The position numbers and the translations under genes were made by a program. DNA of 64,000 nt. Source: JBBDRJ01 sp963766295 (GTDB lineage: Bacteria; Actinomycetota; JAICYB01). The notes below the pieces were generated by a model. That model did not search any database. It was not told the DNA's origin and worked only from the letters and a program-made list of their open reading frames with translations. Shown piece after piece: positions 50,551-58,863 of the stretch. The stretch spans positions 682,001 through 746,000 of the forward strand of contig CAVXYW010000001.1 of assembly GCA_963766295.1 (NCBI GenBank), written 5' to 3'. The number at the start of each line of letters is the position of its first letter. The stretch's first letter is position 1.

Positions 50551-52547
50551 CGGGGTGTCGCCTCGAGCTCGCGCTGGGCTTGGATGTGCACGGACCGGAC
50601 ACGGCGTCCGGCGAAAAGCGCGATGAGGGCGCCGAAGAGAGCAACGACGGCTCCCGTCCAAACCCAGAAGACCAACGGATTGCGATGTAAGCGAAAAACA
50701 CTTTCTCCGTCCGGTGAGACGCCGGCGAGTATCAGGTAGGTGTCTGCAGCAGGATTGCTTCTGATCGCGATCTCCGACTGCGGCTGATCCCAATTCGTAT
50801 GGAAGTTGAGCTGCGGCTGCATCGTTGCGAACCGCTTTTCGTCCTTCAAGAGATGCACGATCGCGCGGTTCACTTCCTTGTCCGGTGCGTCGAACCTCTC
50901 GAGTCGCTCGAAAGCAAAGGTAGTTCCTGCGAACTCGAAGCGTTCGCCGGGTGACACGACGACCTCTGTCTGCGCACGGCCGACGCTTCCGGCGAAACCG
51001 ATAACTGTGATCGCGACGCCGAGATGGACGATGTAACCGCCGAATCGTCGCGGGTTCCCGGTTAAAGATGAACGGATCCCGGCGATCAGGGATGTGTTCG
51101 CGATCCTTGCTCGAGCCCGTGCGGAACGAACGATCTCGGTGACGCTTGTTATGCCGAGCAGCGCGCAGATCCAAAGCACACCGGCGAAGTCACCACGCTT
51201 GGTCACGGCCAGGGTTACGAGTGCTCCAGCAGTCGCGGCGATCGCGGGAGCTGACAGGCGAGCCAGCACGCGCTTGACCGAACCTCGCCGCCACGGCACG
51301 ACGGTGCCGATCGAAGCGAGCAAGAGAAGCGCCGCCGCGAGAGGCGACATCACCCGGTTGAAGAACGGAGGACCAACCGCCCGCTGGTCTCCGGTTATCG
51401 CCTCGCTAATGAGCGGCAACACCGTCCCCCACAAGACGACTACGGCTGCACCGACGAACAGAAGGTTGTTCACGAGGAATGCGCCCTCTTTGGAGACGGG
51501 GGATCCGAGATGGGCCTCGGTCCGAAGATGCGGAAGGCGCCAAACGAGGAGACCTAGTCCGAGGAGCGATTGCATTGCGAGGAATACGAAGAACCACTTT
51601 CCGATCGGTGACTCGGCGAACGTGTGCACCGACGACAACAAGCCCGAGCGGGTAAGGAAGGCGCCGAAGGTCGCCAGCGTTGCGGCGAGGGTGACCAGGA
51701 AGACGTTCCAGATTTTGAGCATCCCCCGACGCTCTTGAACCATCGCCGAATGCAAGAACGCCGTTGCTGCAAGCCACGGCATGAAGGCTGCGTTCTCCAC
51801 CGGATCCCATCCCCAGTAGCCGCCCCACCCGAGCTCGGTATACGCCCACGCTCCGCCGAGCACGAGCCCGACACCTAGGGCCATCCAAGGAACGAGCACC
51901 CAACGGCGGACGAGACGGATCCAGTCGGCCCCCGTCCTTTTGTTGATCAATGCGGACACGACGATCGCGAACGGGATGGCCAGACCGACCAGTCCGGTGT
52001 AGAGCATCGGCGGGTGGATGAGCATGCCGGGCGAGTGCAAGAGGGGATTCATCCCGCGGCCGTCGAACGGCACGACATCAGATCGAGCAAACGGGTTCTC
52101 GGGACCGATGGTGATCGCGAGATAGAACAGCTCGGCTCCTGCGAGCACAGGGATCGCCCACGGTACGAACACGTCCTTCTCGCGATTCGATCGAGCTACG
52201 AAGATCGCGGCAAGAACGGATAGCACGGTGCACCACAGCAAGAGCGAGCCCGCCATGCCCGACCAGAAGGCGGAGAAGGTGTACCAAGGCTGCGCTGCGC
52301 GGCTGGTGTTCATCGCCACGTACGCGATGGAGAAGTCGCGGGTGAACAGCGCGTACCAAAGAAGGATCGCTGCTGCACCCGTCGCGAGAGCAACCGCCAC
52401 CAGTGCGCGCCGAGCGCTGGCGAGGAGCTCCGGACGAACGACGACCCACGTCTTTGTTGATCGGTCTCTGCGTAAGGAGGATGGAGCGGCCACCGCGGCG
52501 TAGACCGCGAAGACCATCGCTATGCCGAGGAGTCCCCGGCCGAGCAT
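50547..52547 (-). CDS. ccmF: Heme lyase CcmF
   Basis: 666 residues, about 14 transmembrane segments, the usual CcmF size. The WWD heme-handling motif is GWGGYWGWDPVENAAFMPWL; histidines flank it (FLHSAM and others). It joins heme from CcmE to the CxxCH of apocytochrome c on the outer face of the membrane. ATG/TGA overlaps connect it to ccmE upstream and the CcmI-like gene downstream. Confidence 0.95.
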   Translation of the reverse strand: MLGRGLLGIAMVFAVYAAVAAPSSLRRDRSTKTWVVVRPELLASARRALVAVALATGAAAILLWYALFTRDFSIAYVAMNTSRAAQPWYTFSAFWSGMAGSLLLWCTVLSVLAAIFVARSNREKDVFVPWAIPVLAGAELFYLAITIGPENPFARSDVVPFDGRGMNPLLHSPGMLIHPPMLYTGLVGLAIPFAIVVSALINKRTGADWIRLVRRWVLVPWMALGVGLVLGGAWAYTELGWGGYWGWDPVENAAFMPWLAATAFLHSAMVQERRGMLKIWNVFLVTLAATLATFGAFLTRSGLLSSVHTFAESPIGKWFFVFLAMQSLLGLGLLVWRLPHLRTEAHLGSPVSKEGAFLVNNLLFVGAAVVVLWGTVLPLISEAITGDQRAVGPPFFNRVMSPLAAALLLLASIGTVVPWRRGSVKRVLARLSAPAIAATAGALVTLAVTKRGDFAGVLWICALLGITSVTEIVRSARARARIANTSLIAGIRSSLTGNPRRFGGYIVHLGVAITVIGFAGSVGRAQTEVVVSPGERFEFAGTTFAFERLERFDAPDKEVNRAIVHLLKDEKRFATMQPQLNFHTNWDQPQSEIAIRSNPAADTYLILAGVSPDGESVFRLHRNPLVFWVWTGAVVALFGALIALFAGRRVRSVHIQAQRELEATPR

Positions 52548-52993
52548 CAGGCCTTACGTCCCAGTTGCTCTTCGGCGTCCTCCACGGGCACGAACTTCGA
52601 CGAGCACTTCGCGAGCACGCGCGTGGCGTGAAGCGTGTCGCCCTTCATGGAGCCTTCGGCGATGACGTCGGTTTTGTCTTTCAACGTGTCGGGCACATCG
52701 CCGGAATAGCGGACGGGAACCTCGTTGTGCCCGTCGGAAACGACGAATGAAACGATGGTGCCGTTCCGCTGCAGGCTTCCCTCGGCCACCCGGCCGCCGA
52801 CACGCAAGTTTTGACCGGCCGTCGATGCACCCGCGGCCAGCTCCGACGGTGTCTTGTAGTACGCGACCGCCGAAGGTGATGTGATCGCCCAAACCGCGAG
52901 CGCGACGATCCCGGCCACGATCATCGAGATGCCGGCGATCCACTTCGCGCGCGGCGGTTTTCTGACCGGCTCCAGGCCGGCTTCGGTCTGCAC
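52547..52993 (-). CDS. ccmE: Heme chaperone CcmE, Cys variant
   Basis: 148 residues: one N-terminal transmembrane helix (about 19-40) and an OB-fold periplasmic domain. The heme-carrying motif, normally LAKHDENY with a covalently heme-binding His, reads LAKCSSKF: Cys130 replaces His and Phe134 replaces Tyr. Cys-type CcmE (CxxxY) is known from archaea and some bacteria that lack CcmH (System I*); here even the Tyr is lost. It receives heme from CcmC and passes it to CcmF. Confidence 0.9.
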   Translation of the reverse strand: MQTEAGLEPVRKPPRAKWIAGISMIVAGIVALAVWAITSPSAVAYYKTPSELAAGASTAGQNLRVGGRVAEGSLQRNGTIVSFVVSDGHNEVPVRYSGDVPDTLKDKTDVIAEGSMKGDTLHATRVLAKCSSKFVPVEDAEEQLGRKA

Positions 52994-52997
52994 GTTC

Positions 52998-53189
52998 CTA
53001 GGCTAGCGGTGCCGAGGGTGGAGCCTGTTCGGGCCGCGTATCGCCGGCGGTGCCGCCTTTGGCACTAAATTCTTCGATGCGCCGCGCTACTTCGCGCTGC
53101 GCGATCGCCAGCCGGACCAGGTACGCGCCGATGATCAGCCAACTCGCGACGAACCCGATCCCCAGCCAGGTAACGGTGTCAGGCGGCAC
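52998..53189 (-). CDS. ccmD: CcmD-like small membrane protein
   Basis: 63 residues from GTG 53189, overlapping ccmC by 11 bp. One transmembrane helix (VTWLGIGFVASWLIIGAYLVR) followed by a basic helix AQREVARRIEEF. CcmD is needed for release of CcmE-heme from CcmC. Recognised from size, topology and position between ccmC and ccmE. Confidence 0.75.
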   Translation of the reverse strand: MPPDTVTWLGIGFVASWLIIGAYLVRLAIAQREVARRIEEFSAKGGTAGDTRPEQAPPSAPLA

Positions 53190-53874
53190 GGATCCGTCCC
53201 TCCAATTCGTACAGGCGTTGTCTCGATTCTTCGATGCGAAGACGCATCACGAGAAGCGCGGCGAACAAGACGGTGAACGCCGCGAGCGAAACGAGCAAGG
53301 TGAGCAACATGCTTCCGGGAAGATCGGGGCCGGAGGATCTCAAGACAGTTGGTGTCGGGTGCTGAGTTCTCCACCAGTAGACGGCGAAATGCACTACCGG
53401 GATGTCGAGAGCGCCGATCAATCCGACGACGGCCGAAAGCCGAGCGCGCCGCTCTCCGGGAGCCGAAGTCGCGCGGAATAGGAGATAGCCGGCGTAGATG
53501 AGCCAGAGCACGAGCGTTGACGTAAGGCGCGCATCCCATACCCACCAAGTGCCCCACGTCCTATGGCCCCAGATCGGACCGACGGTAAGTACCAGCGTGA
53601 TGAAAAGCAGACCGACCTCGGCCGCGGAAACCGCGATGCGATCCCAGCGCTCCCAGTCGTCACGACGTGCGAGCACCATCACACTGGCTGCAGCAACGAT
53701 GATGAAAGCGAGGTACATCACCCACGCGGTCGGCGCGTGTATGTAGAAGAGCCGTTGCACATCACCCTGTATCACCTCGGTCGGCGCATAGAAGAAAGCA
53801 AGCGCTAAGGCGACTGCGATCAGACCGACGGCGCTGATCGATAGCGCCGATAGGACTTTGGCGGGCTGCTTCAT
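53179..53874 (-). CDS. ccmC: Heme exporter subunit CcmC
   Basis: 231 residues from ATG 53874, overlapping the ccmB stop; a longer frame would run into ccmB. Six transmembrane helices and the WWD motif WGTWWVWDARLTS, with heme His in LFYIHAPTAWVMY and VVHFAVYWWRTQHP. It loads heme on CcmE together with CcmD. Confidence 0.93.
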   Translation of the reverse strand: MKQPAKVLSALSISAVGLIAVALALAFFYAPTEVIQGDVQRLFYIHAPTAWVMYLAFIIVAAASVMVLARRDDWERWDRIAVSAAEVGLLFITLVLTVGPIWGHRTWGTWWVWDARLTSTLVLWLIYAGYLLFRATSAPGERRARLSAVVGLIGALDIPVVHFAVYWWRTQHPTPTVLRSSGPDLPGSMLLTLLVSLAAFTVLFAALLVMRLRIEESRQRLYELEGRIRAA

Positions 53875-54536
53875 TCTTCGAGAACGTACTCGAAAAGAAG
53901 CAGGCTCGTGCCCCAGGACAGGACGTCGAATGCACACAGCAGCAGGAACCCGCTCGACACGTCGACGAGGCGTTCGTCGGCCATGTAATGGGCGAGGAGC
54001 CGCACGGCGGCGATGGTCTGGGGGACCACCAACGGGAAGAGCAGTATCGGTAGGACGATCTCGCCGGCTCGGGTGCTTCCGCTGACAGCTGCGAAGAGCG
54101 TGCCCCAGGAGATCAGTCCGGCCGCACCGAGCAAAGCGATGCCGATCGAAACCGGAACGCCGTCCATGTCTCCGACGAAGAAGAGCGCCGTGACCGGGAC
54201 GAGGATCGCGATCAGCACACCGATCACCAGGAAGCTCGAGCTGGCCTTGGCGAGGAACAAGAGCGATGCATCAACCGGTGCTGCACGAAGGCCGTCCAGC
54301 GTGCCGTCGCGTCTTTCGGACTCGAAAGATCTGCGGAACTCGAGAACGCTGGCGAAGACGACGGCGGCCCACAGGAAACCGGCTGCCGCCTTGGGCCGCG
54401 CTTCCGATTCCGGGGGAAGTGCGAATTGAAGAGTCAGGAGGACGGCAACGGCGAACAATGCGAGCGTGCCCAGGCGCTCCAGACTGCGGGCTTCGGTCAG
54501 CGCGTCCTTCCAAAGGAGCCAAAGCAGCTTGCGCAC
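53871..54536 (-). CDS. ccmB: CcmB, ABC permease of cytochrome c maturation
   Basis: 221 residues, six membrane segments, with the characteristic start LLWLLWKDALTEARSLERL, VFASVLEFRRSFESERRDG and GLISWGTLFAAVSGS. Works with CcmA to release holo-CcmE from CcmC. Two bp separate it from ccmA. Confidence 0.9.
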   Translation of the reverse strand: MRKLLWLLWKDALTEARSLERLGTLALFAVAVLLTLQFALPPESEARPKAAAGFLWAAVVFASVLEFRRSFESERRDGTLDGLRAAPVDASLLFLAKASSSFLVIGVLIAILVPVTALFFVGDMDGVPVSIGIALLGAAGLISWGTLFAAVSGSTRAGEIVLPILLFPLVVPQTIAAVRLLAHYMADERLVDVSSGFLLLCAFDVLSWGTSLLLFEYVLEE

Positions 54537-54538
54537 GA

Positions 54539-55159
54539 CTAAGCGCGTTCGAGCCGGCCGCGGGCCAGCGCATGAACCCGCGCGCTCGCAAGTCGCGTTC
54601 GGTCGTGGAGGGCCGCGATCACTGTGTTTGCTTTGTTGAGGAGTGACTCGACGGCTTGCGCGCCGTCGGCATCGAGGCCGGCGAACGGTTCATCGGCGAT
54701 CACCAGATCCGGACTTATGCAGAACGCGCGAGCTACTCCGGCGCGCTGGCGCATCCCCTGCGAGTAGGAACCGACGACCCGCTTGTCGTCGGGATCCAAG
54801 CCGAGCTCGCTCAGAAGTTCGCGACCTCGATCCAGTGCGCCCGGGGCGTCGTAGAGGTTTCCCCAGAATCGGATGTTCTCGAGAGCGGTCATGCGTGTGT
54901 AAAGGGACGGGGAGTGTGCGATGACACCGATGCGTCGTCGCACACTCGGGTCCGACGTTTCGCCGCCGAGCACGGCCACGCGGCCGGAAGTTGGACGCAA
55001 CAAGCCGCACAGGACCCGCAACAACGTTGTCTTCCCCGCGCCGTTGGCGCCGGTGACGGTGATGTGCTCTCCGGGTTGCACCAGAAGATCCAACCCGGAA
55101 AGCACATCAACGGATCCGAAACGACGGACGAGTCCGGTGACTTCGACGCCTCCACTCAT
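54539..55159 (-). CDS. ccmA: CcmA, ABC ATPase of cytochrome c maturation
   Basis: 206 residues: Walker A TGANGAGKTTLLRVL, signature YSQGMRQRAGVARA, Walker B LVIADEPFAGLD. Short ATPase typical of CcmA, followed by ccmB, ccmC and the rest in order. Starts inside the stop of the 373-residue membrane protein (ATGA). Confidence 0.92.
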   Translation of the reverse strand: MSGGVEVTGLVRRFGSVDVLSGLDLLVQPGEHITVTGANGAGKTTLLRVLCGLLRPTSGRVAVLGGETSDPSVRRRIGVIAHSPSLYTRMTALENIRFWGNLYDAPGALDRGRELLSELGLDPDDKRVVGSYSQGMRQRAGVARAFCISPDLVIADEPFAGLDADGAQAVESLLNKANTVIAALHDRTRLASARVHALARGRLERA

Positions 55160-56277
55160 GCGGGTGTCTCGACTTCGTTCGCGAGCGCCGCGGTTTGCGA
55201 CTTTCTCCGCAAGCGGCGCCGACGCGATAGCGGGATCGCAACGATCGCGACGGCGAGGACTGCGGCACCGATGGGTCCGGCGATGAGGAAAGGACTGGTG
55301 GTCTTCGCGACGATCACCAGCGCTGAAACTTTATCCGCACGTTCGAGATCCTCTGCCGAGTACCTACGATAGGAACGTTGCGCGGATGCCGGGCCGACCT
55401 CTGCGTCACCGCTTCGCTCCAGGCCTTCGGACGGTTGCGCGTCGAGCTCGCCTCCAACGAGCAAGTCGAAACGCTCGGTTGGGATCTGGATGGAACGCTG
55501 GAAACGGATCCCGTCGGCGTCTGACTGAACGGGATAGGTGTACGTGATGTCGTGGCGTCCGGGAAGGATTGGTGTTCTCGCGACGATCTGTCCTTCGGTG
55601 ATGGAAGCGCGCCGCTCGTCGAAGCCCTGCTGAACTTGTATCGCAGTGCCGCCGGGCAGCACAGGCAATCGGAGTTCACCGATATACGCGCTTTCGCCGC
55701 CGTTGCGAATGCTCACTGCGTGTACGGCCTGCGCCCCGCGAGAGTCGCCGACGATAGCGACCGACTCCACTTCGACGCGCAGGTCCCCAGCGCTTCGCGT
55801 CGTCTCCGCGACCCGGATTCGGATCGGGTCGCCTCTTTCATTGCCGCCACGCACCACGGGGCCGGCGAATCGCGTCTCGTCGAAAACGGCTTGAACGATC
55901 GCGGGTCGACCGGGATTGATGTCTGCATCCTCGAAAAGCACTCGTCCGTCTTCATCCGTCTCGGAGGACGCGGCGACCACGAAGTCCCCTTCCTTCTCGT
56001 CGAAGGCGGCGAGCTCGACGGTGATGCCGTCCATCGGCTCGTTGTTTGCGTTCGTGACGAGTGCGTTGACGTCGTCCGTCATCGGTGTGCTTTCCGCGTC
56101 GGGAGCAGCGGTAGACAGCTCAACGTTCGGAATGAGCTCCTCGGGGTCGAGCGCGTTGGTTGCCGCTAGGAACCCCGAAAAGACAACAACGGCACCGCCG
56201 ATACCGACGATGACCGTCGCCAGCGGTCTCGGCATCGCGAGGAAGCCGGAGAGCCGCAGTCGAAGCACGCCCACCAT
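55156..56277 (-). CDS. Membrane protein with extracytoplasmic Ig-like repeats, first gene of ccm operon
   Basis: 373 residues. A transmembrane helix near the N-terminus (about 20-40) and another near the C-terminus (about 330-352) flank an external region. The first part (about 70-165) resembles a carboxypeptidase-regulatory/Ig-like fold (ITVELAAFDEKEGDFVVAAS, GRVLFEDADINPGRPAIVQA). The second (about 165-300) is beta-rich with GTAIQVQQGFDERRA. A basic C-tail RRRRLRRK follows. Unknown family; coupling to ccmA suggests a new accessory factor for cytochrome maturation or export. Confidence 0.78.
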   Translation of the reverse strand: MVGVLRLRLSGFLAMPRPLATVIVGIGGAVVVFSGFLAATNALDPEELIPNVELSTAAPDAESTPMTDDVNALVTNANNEPMDGITVELAAFDEKEGDFVVAASSETDEDGRVLFEDADINPGRPAIVQAVFDETRFAGPVVRGGNERGDPIRIRVAETTRSAGDLRVEVESVAIVGDSRGAQAVHAVSIRNGGESAYIGELRLPVLPGGTAIQVQQGFDERRASITEGQIVARTPILPGRHDITYTYPVQSDADGIRFQRSIQIPTERFDLLVGGELDAQPSEGLERSGDAEVGPASAQRSYRRYSAEDLERADKVSALVIVAKTTSPFLIAGPIGAAVLAVAIVAIPLSRRRRLRRKSQTAALANEVETPA

Positions 56278-56333
56278 GCATAAGGTGACGCCGCCGAGAG
56301 CAAGAGCGATGACGATGGTTGCTTGTCGCAGGC

Positions 56334-56339
56334 TATACT
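56334..56339 (+). promoter_or_regulatory. Possible -10 box upstream of the ccoN-like operon
   Basis: TATACT 51 bp before the ATG of the CcoN-like gene, in the 112-bp divergent region shared with the ccm operon. No good -35 is seen at 17 bp. A clear GGAGG ribosome site sits at 56381-56385, 4 bp before the start. Confidence 0.3.
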
Positions 56340-56389
56340 CCGCGCGATCTTCCAGGCAGCGGCTTCAAAGGGCTTTAGATGGAGGATAG

Positions 56390-57802
56390 ATGGTCGAGGC
56401 GCGCGCCACTTCCGCAAATCAAATAGAGCCCGACTTCGCCGCTCGGCAGTCGCTTCTTTGGGCGATCGCTTGGCTCGTTGGCGGTGTGACGGTGACACTT
56501 GCTGCGCAGCTCCTTCTGATCCGGCCGGACATCACAGGAGATCTCGGCTTTTTGTCTTATGGGCGGCTTCGTGGCGTCGCCGACACCACCATCGTCTTCG
56601 GATGGCTCGCGGTGGCGGGCTTCGCGGCGATCTACGCACTCATACCGCGGATCACCGAGGTGCAGCTCCACAACGAAGTGCTGGGCGCCGCTACGACGCT
56701 TACTTGGAGCGTCGTCGTAACCGGAGGCATCCTTGCGTTGGTGCTCGGCATAAACCAGGGGCGTCCGTTGGGCGAGCTACCGGCCGGCGCAGATCTGGGC
56801 ATGGCCCTTCTGCTCGCCTTCGTCCTGTTCAACGCCGGCGTAACGGTGGTGCGACGGCGGGAACGCACGCTGTACGTGACCGGGTGGTTCCTCCTCGCCG
56901 CGGCTTTGCTCGCACCCGTCGTTTTCGTGATCGGAAATCTTCCCGTTTTTGAAGGCGTTACGGACTCGATCGTGAGCGGCTTCTACCTGAACGGCATCGA
57001 GATGTTGTGGCTTCTGCCCATCGCGCTGGGTGTCGCCCACTACGTGATACCGGTCGAGACGGGCAAGGCTCTTTACTCCGCGACCCTGGCACGCACGACG
57101 TTCTGGAGCTTGATCTTCTCCGGCGGCTGGGCCGGACAACGCTTCTTCCTCGGCGGCCCGGCACCCGACTACTTGGAAACGATCGCGGTCGCCATGACTT
57201 TGGTGCTTCTCGTTCCCGTCCTCTCCTCGGCAGCGAATCTCTATGCGACCGGCCGGGATCGATGGGAGCTGATCTCCAAGTCCTATTCGTTGCGATTCGC
57301 GACGACCGGACTCGCGCTTCTCGTTGCATGGATTGTTCTTCTGGCGTTCAGCGCGATGCCCGCGGTGTCCCGATTCTTTGGGTTGACGGCGTGGGGTGCG
57401 GGCCTCCGCCATCTCGCGATCTTCGGAGTCTTTTCGTCCTTTGCGTTTGCACTCATCTATCACCTGTACCCGCTGATGGTCGGGCGAGACTGGTTCTCGC
57501 GCTCGGTTGCTTCCTTCCACTTCTGGACGACCCAGATCGGTGTGATCGTCGGCACGGTCGCCTTGTTTGCGATCGGGGCAGCACAGTCGGTCCAGTCGAG
57601 CTTGTCCACGGGAGCACAGGCAACGCTGCCGAACACGAACGTGATCGGGTTGTTGCGGGTTGTATCGGCCGCGGCGTTTGCCGCGGTCGTCGTGGCGCAG
57701 TACGCACTGGCGTACAACACGTTCAGGACTTCGCGGTCCGGTCCCTTCGTTCAGACCCCGTCCACCGGTGTTTTGACGTCGGCAACGGAGCGTTCGTCTT
57801 GA
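56390..57802 (+). CDS. cbb3-type oxidase subunit I (CcoN) homologue lacking metal ligands
   Basis: 470 residues with about 12 transmembrane helices. It aligns throughout with CcoN: YGRLRGVADTTIVFGW, GFYLNGIEML, FSGGWAGQRFFLGGPAPDY, GAGLRHLAIFGVF. The positions of the six metal-binding His of cbb3 oxidase hold Ala64, Asn201, Arg251, Phe252 and Leu339; only His341 (low-spin heme ligand in CcoN) remains. The cross-linked catalytic Tyr position is Gly245. So it cannot be a normal O2-reducing enzyme. It is co-transcribed with a normal-looking CcoO-like cytochrome, so its product is probably used. GTG/ATG starts not at issue; ATG with good ribosome site. Confidence 0.88.
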   Translation: MVEARATSANQIEPDFAARQSLLWAIAWLVGGVTVTLAAQLLLIRPDITGDLGFLSYGRLRGVADTTIVFGWLAVAGFAAIYALIPRITEVQLHNEVLGAATTLTWSVVVTGGILALVLGINQGRPLGELPAGADLGMALLLAFVLFNAGVTVVRRRERTLYVTGWFLLAAALLAPVVFVIGNLPVFEGVTDSIVSGFYLNGIEMLWLLPIALGVAHYVIPVETGKALYSATLARTTFWSLIFSGGWAGQRFFLGGPAPDYLETIAVAMTLVLLVPVLSSAANLYATGRDRWELISKSYSLRFATTGLALLVAWIVLLAFSAMPAVSRFFGLTAWGAGLRHLAIFGVFSSFAFALIYHLYPLMVGRDWFSRSVASFHFWTTQIGVIVGTVALFAIGAAQSVQSSLSTGAQATLPNTNVIGLLRVVSAAAFAAVVVAQYALAYNTFRTSRSGPFVQTPSTGVLTSATERSS

Positions 57803-58239
57803 AGCTGCGCGCCGATCGCAGGGTCGGACTACTCCTCGGCGGCGTCGTCCTTCTCATGTTCGTAGCCATCGGCGCGACGATCGCGTTGCCGGCGACTGAT
57901 TCGTCCCTGAAAGGCGAAGCTACGGAGTTGTCCGAAGCGGAAGAGCGCGGAATGAAGGTCTACCGAAGCGAAGGCTGTTGGTACTGCCATTCGCAGTACG
58001 TGCGAGATACCGAACGTGGTGGTGATGAGCCTTTGGATGCCGCGGCTTATTCGAGCCGCTCGCCGTCCATGCTGGGACTCGAGCGCATAGGTCTCGATCT
58101 GACGCACGGGCCCACGCTCACAGGCAGCGCGCTCACCGAGTTCCTTGCCGGCGGAGAAGACGGCCACGCCCCGCCGTACGGATACCTGTCGGACGAAGAC
58201 CTCGAGGCACTCACCGCTTACCTGTTGTCTTTGCAGTGA
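57799..58239 (+). CDS. CcoO-like monoheme membrane cytochrome c
   Basis: 146 residues from a TTG that overlaps the CcoN-like stop; the long open frame upstream is out of frame with it and not coding. One N-terminal membrane helix (about 9-30) and a class I cytochrome c domain with the CcoO signature YRSEGCWYCHSQYVRDTERG. The C-terminal half of canonical CcoO is shortened. It would be the electron donor/partner of the degenerate subunit I. Confidence 0.88.
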   Translation: MKLRADRRVGLLLGGVVLLMFVAIGATIALPATDSSLKGEATELSEAEERGMKVYRSEGCWYCHSQYVRDTERGGDEPLDAAAYSSRSPSMLGLERIGLDLTHGPTLTGSALTEFLAGGEDGHAPPYGYLSDEDLEALTAYLLSLQ

Positions 58240-58379
58240 GTCTTCGCGACACCTTCATTCAGCTCGGCTTCGTCGTTCTTGCTGCCGGTGTGGTCGTCGC
58301 CGTCCGAACACTTTTCGTATTCCGCTTCAAGGACAAGCCGAAAGCGAAATCTAAACGGCCCGAACGTCCGAAAACGTGA
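58236..58379 (+). CDS. Short CcoQ-like membrane protein
   Basis: 47 residues from GTG 58236, which overlaps the CcoO-like stop (GTGA). One helix TFIQLGFVVLAAGVVVAVRT, then a Lys/Arg-rich tail FRFKDKPKAKSKRPERPKT. In size, topology and place it resembles CcoQ, the small fourth subunit of cbb3 oxidase operons. Sequence similarity is not demonstrable by eye. Its 3' end overlaps the convergent lipoprotein gene by 29 bp. Confidence 0.6.
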   Translation: MSLRDTFIQLGFVVLAAGVVVAVRTLFVFRFKDKPKAKSKRPERPKT

Positions 58380-58863
58380 TGCTGCGTAAGGCTTCGCGGA
58401 AGGCGGAACGTCCCGCGAAGAACGCACCGTCGTCGTTGGCGAACGCCGCCCGGTAAACGACTCGAACGTTCCAGCGCGGAATAAAGATCGCTTCCTGACG
58501 ACCTCCAACGGCCGGACCGACGTAAGTCAGGAGGGTCGCGTCGTAGTCGTCCACCTCGAAGTCTTCTTGTTTCGACCCGACGTTCTGCTCGAGGAGGCCC
58601 TTCCTGTACTCATCAACCGTGGTTTTGGAATTCAGATAGATGTCGAAGACGGCCTTGGCCGTGCCGGCACGATCTGAATCGGCATCGCCCGTGCTGCCGT
58701 TGGCCAGTTGCAGGTTGTCGCCACCACGGCTTGTCACTCGCCAGCCCTTGGGAACGTCGATCGACATTGGACCGACTGAGGTCGTCCCCTCAGCGCATGC
58801 CGTCGCGGCGAGCGCTGCGATGAAGAACACCAGCACCGGTCTCGACGGCGATCTCAATCCCAT
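58351..58863 (-). CDS. Putative lipoprotein (PsbP-like/DUF)
   Basis: 170 residues from ATG 58863, overlapping the upstream ABC-2 permease end by 10 bp. Signal peptide with lipobox ATAC (Cys22 or so), then a mature domain MSIDVPKGWRVTSRGGDNLQ, DIYLNSKTTVDEYRKG and a C-terminal strand-rich portion. The W-x-V opening and later strand order recall PsbP-like or DUF1795 small lipoproteins. Function unknown. Confidence 0.75.
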   Translation of the reverse strand: MGLRSPSRPVLVFFIAALAATACAEGTTSVGPMSIDVPKGWRVTSRGGDNLQLANGSTGDADSDRAGTAKAVFDIYLNSKTTVDEYRKGLLEQNVGSKQEDFEVDDYDATLLTYVGPAVGGRQEAIFIPRWNVRVVYRAAFANDDGAFFAGRSAFREALRSITFSDVRAV

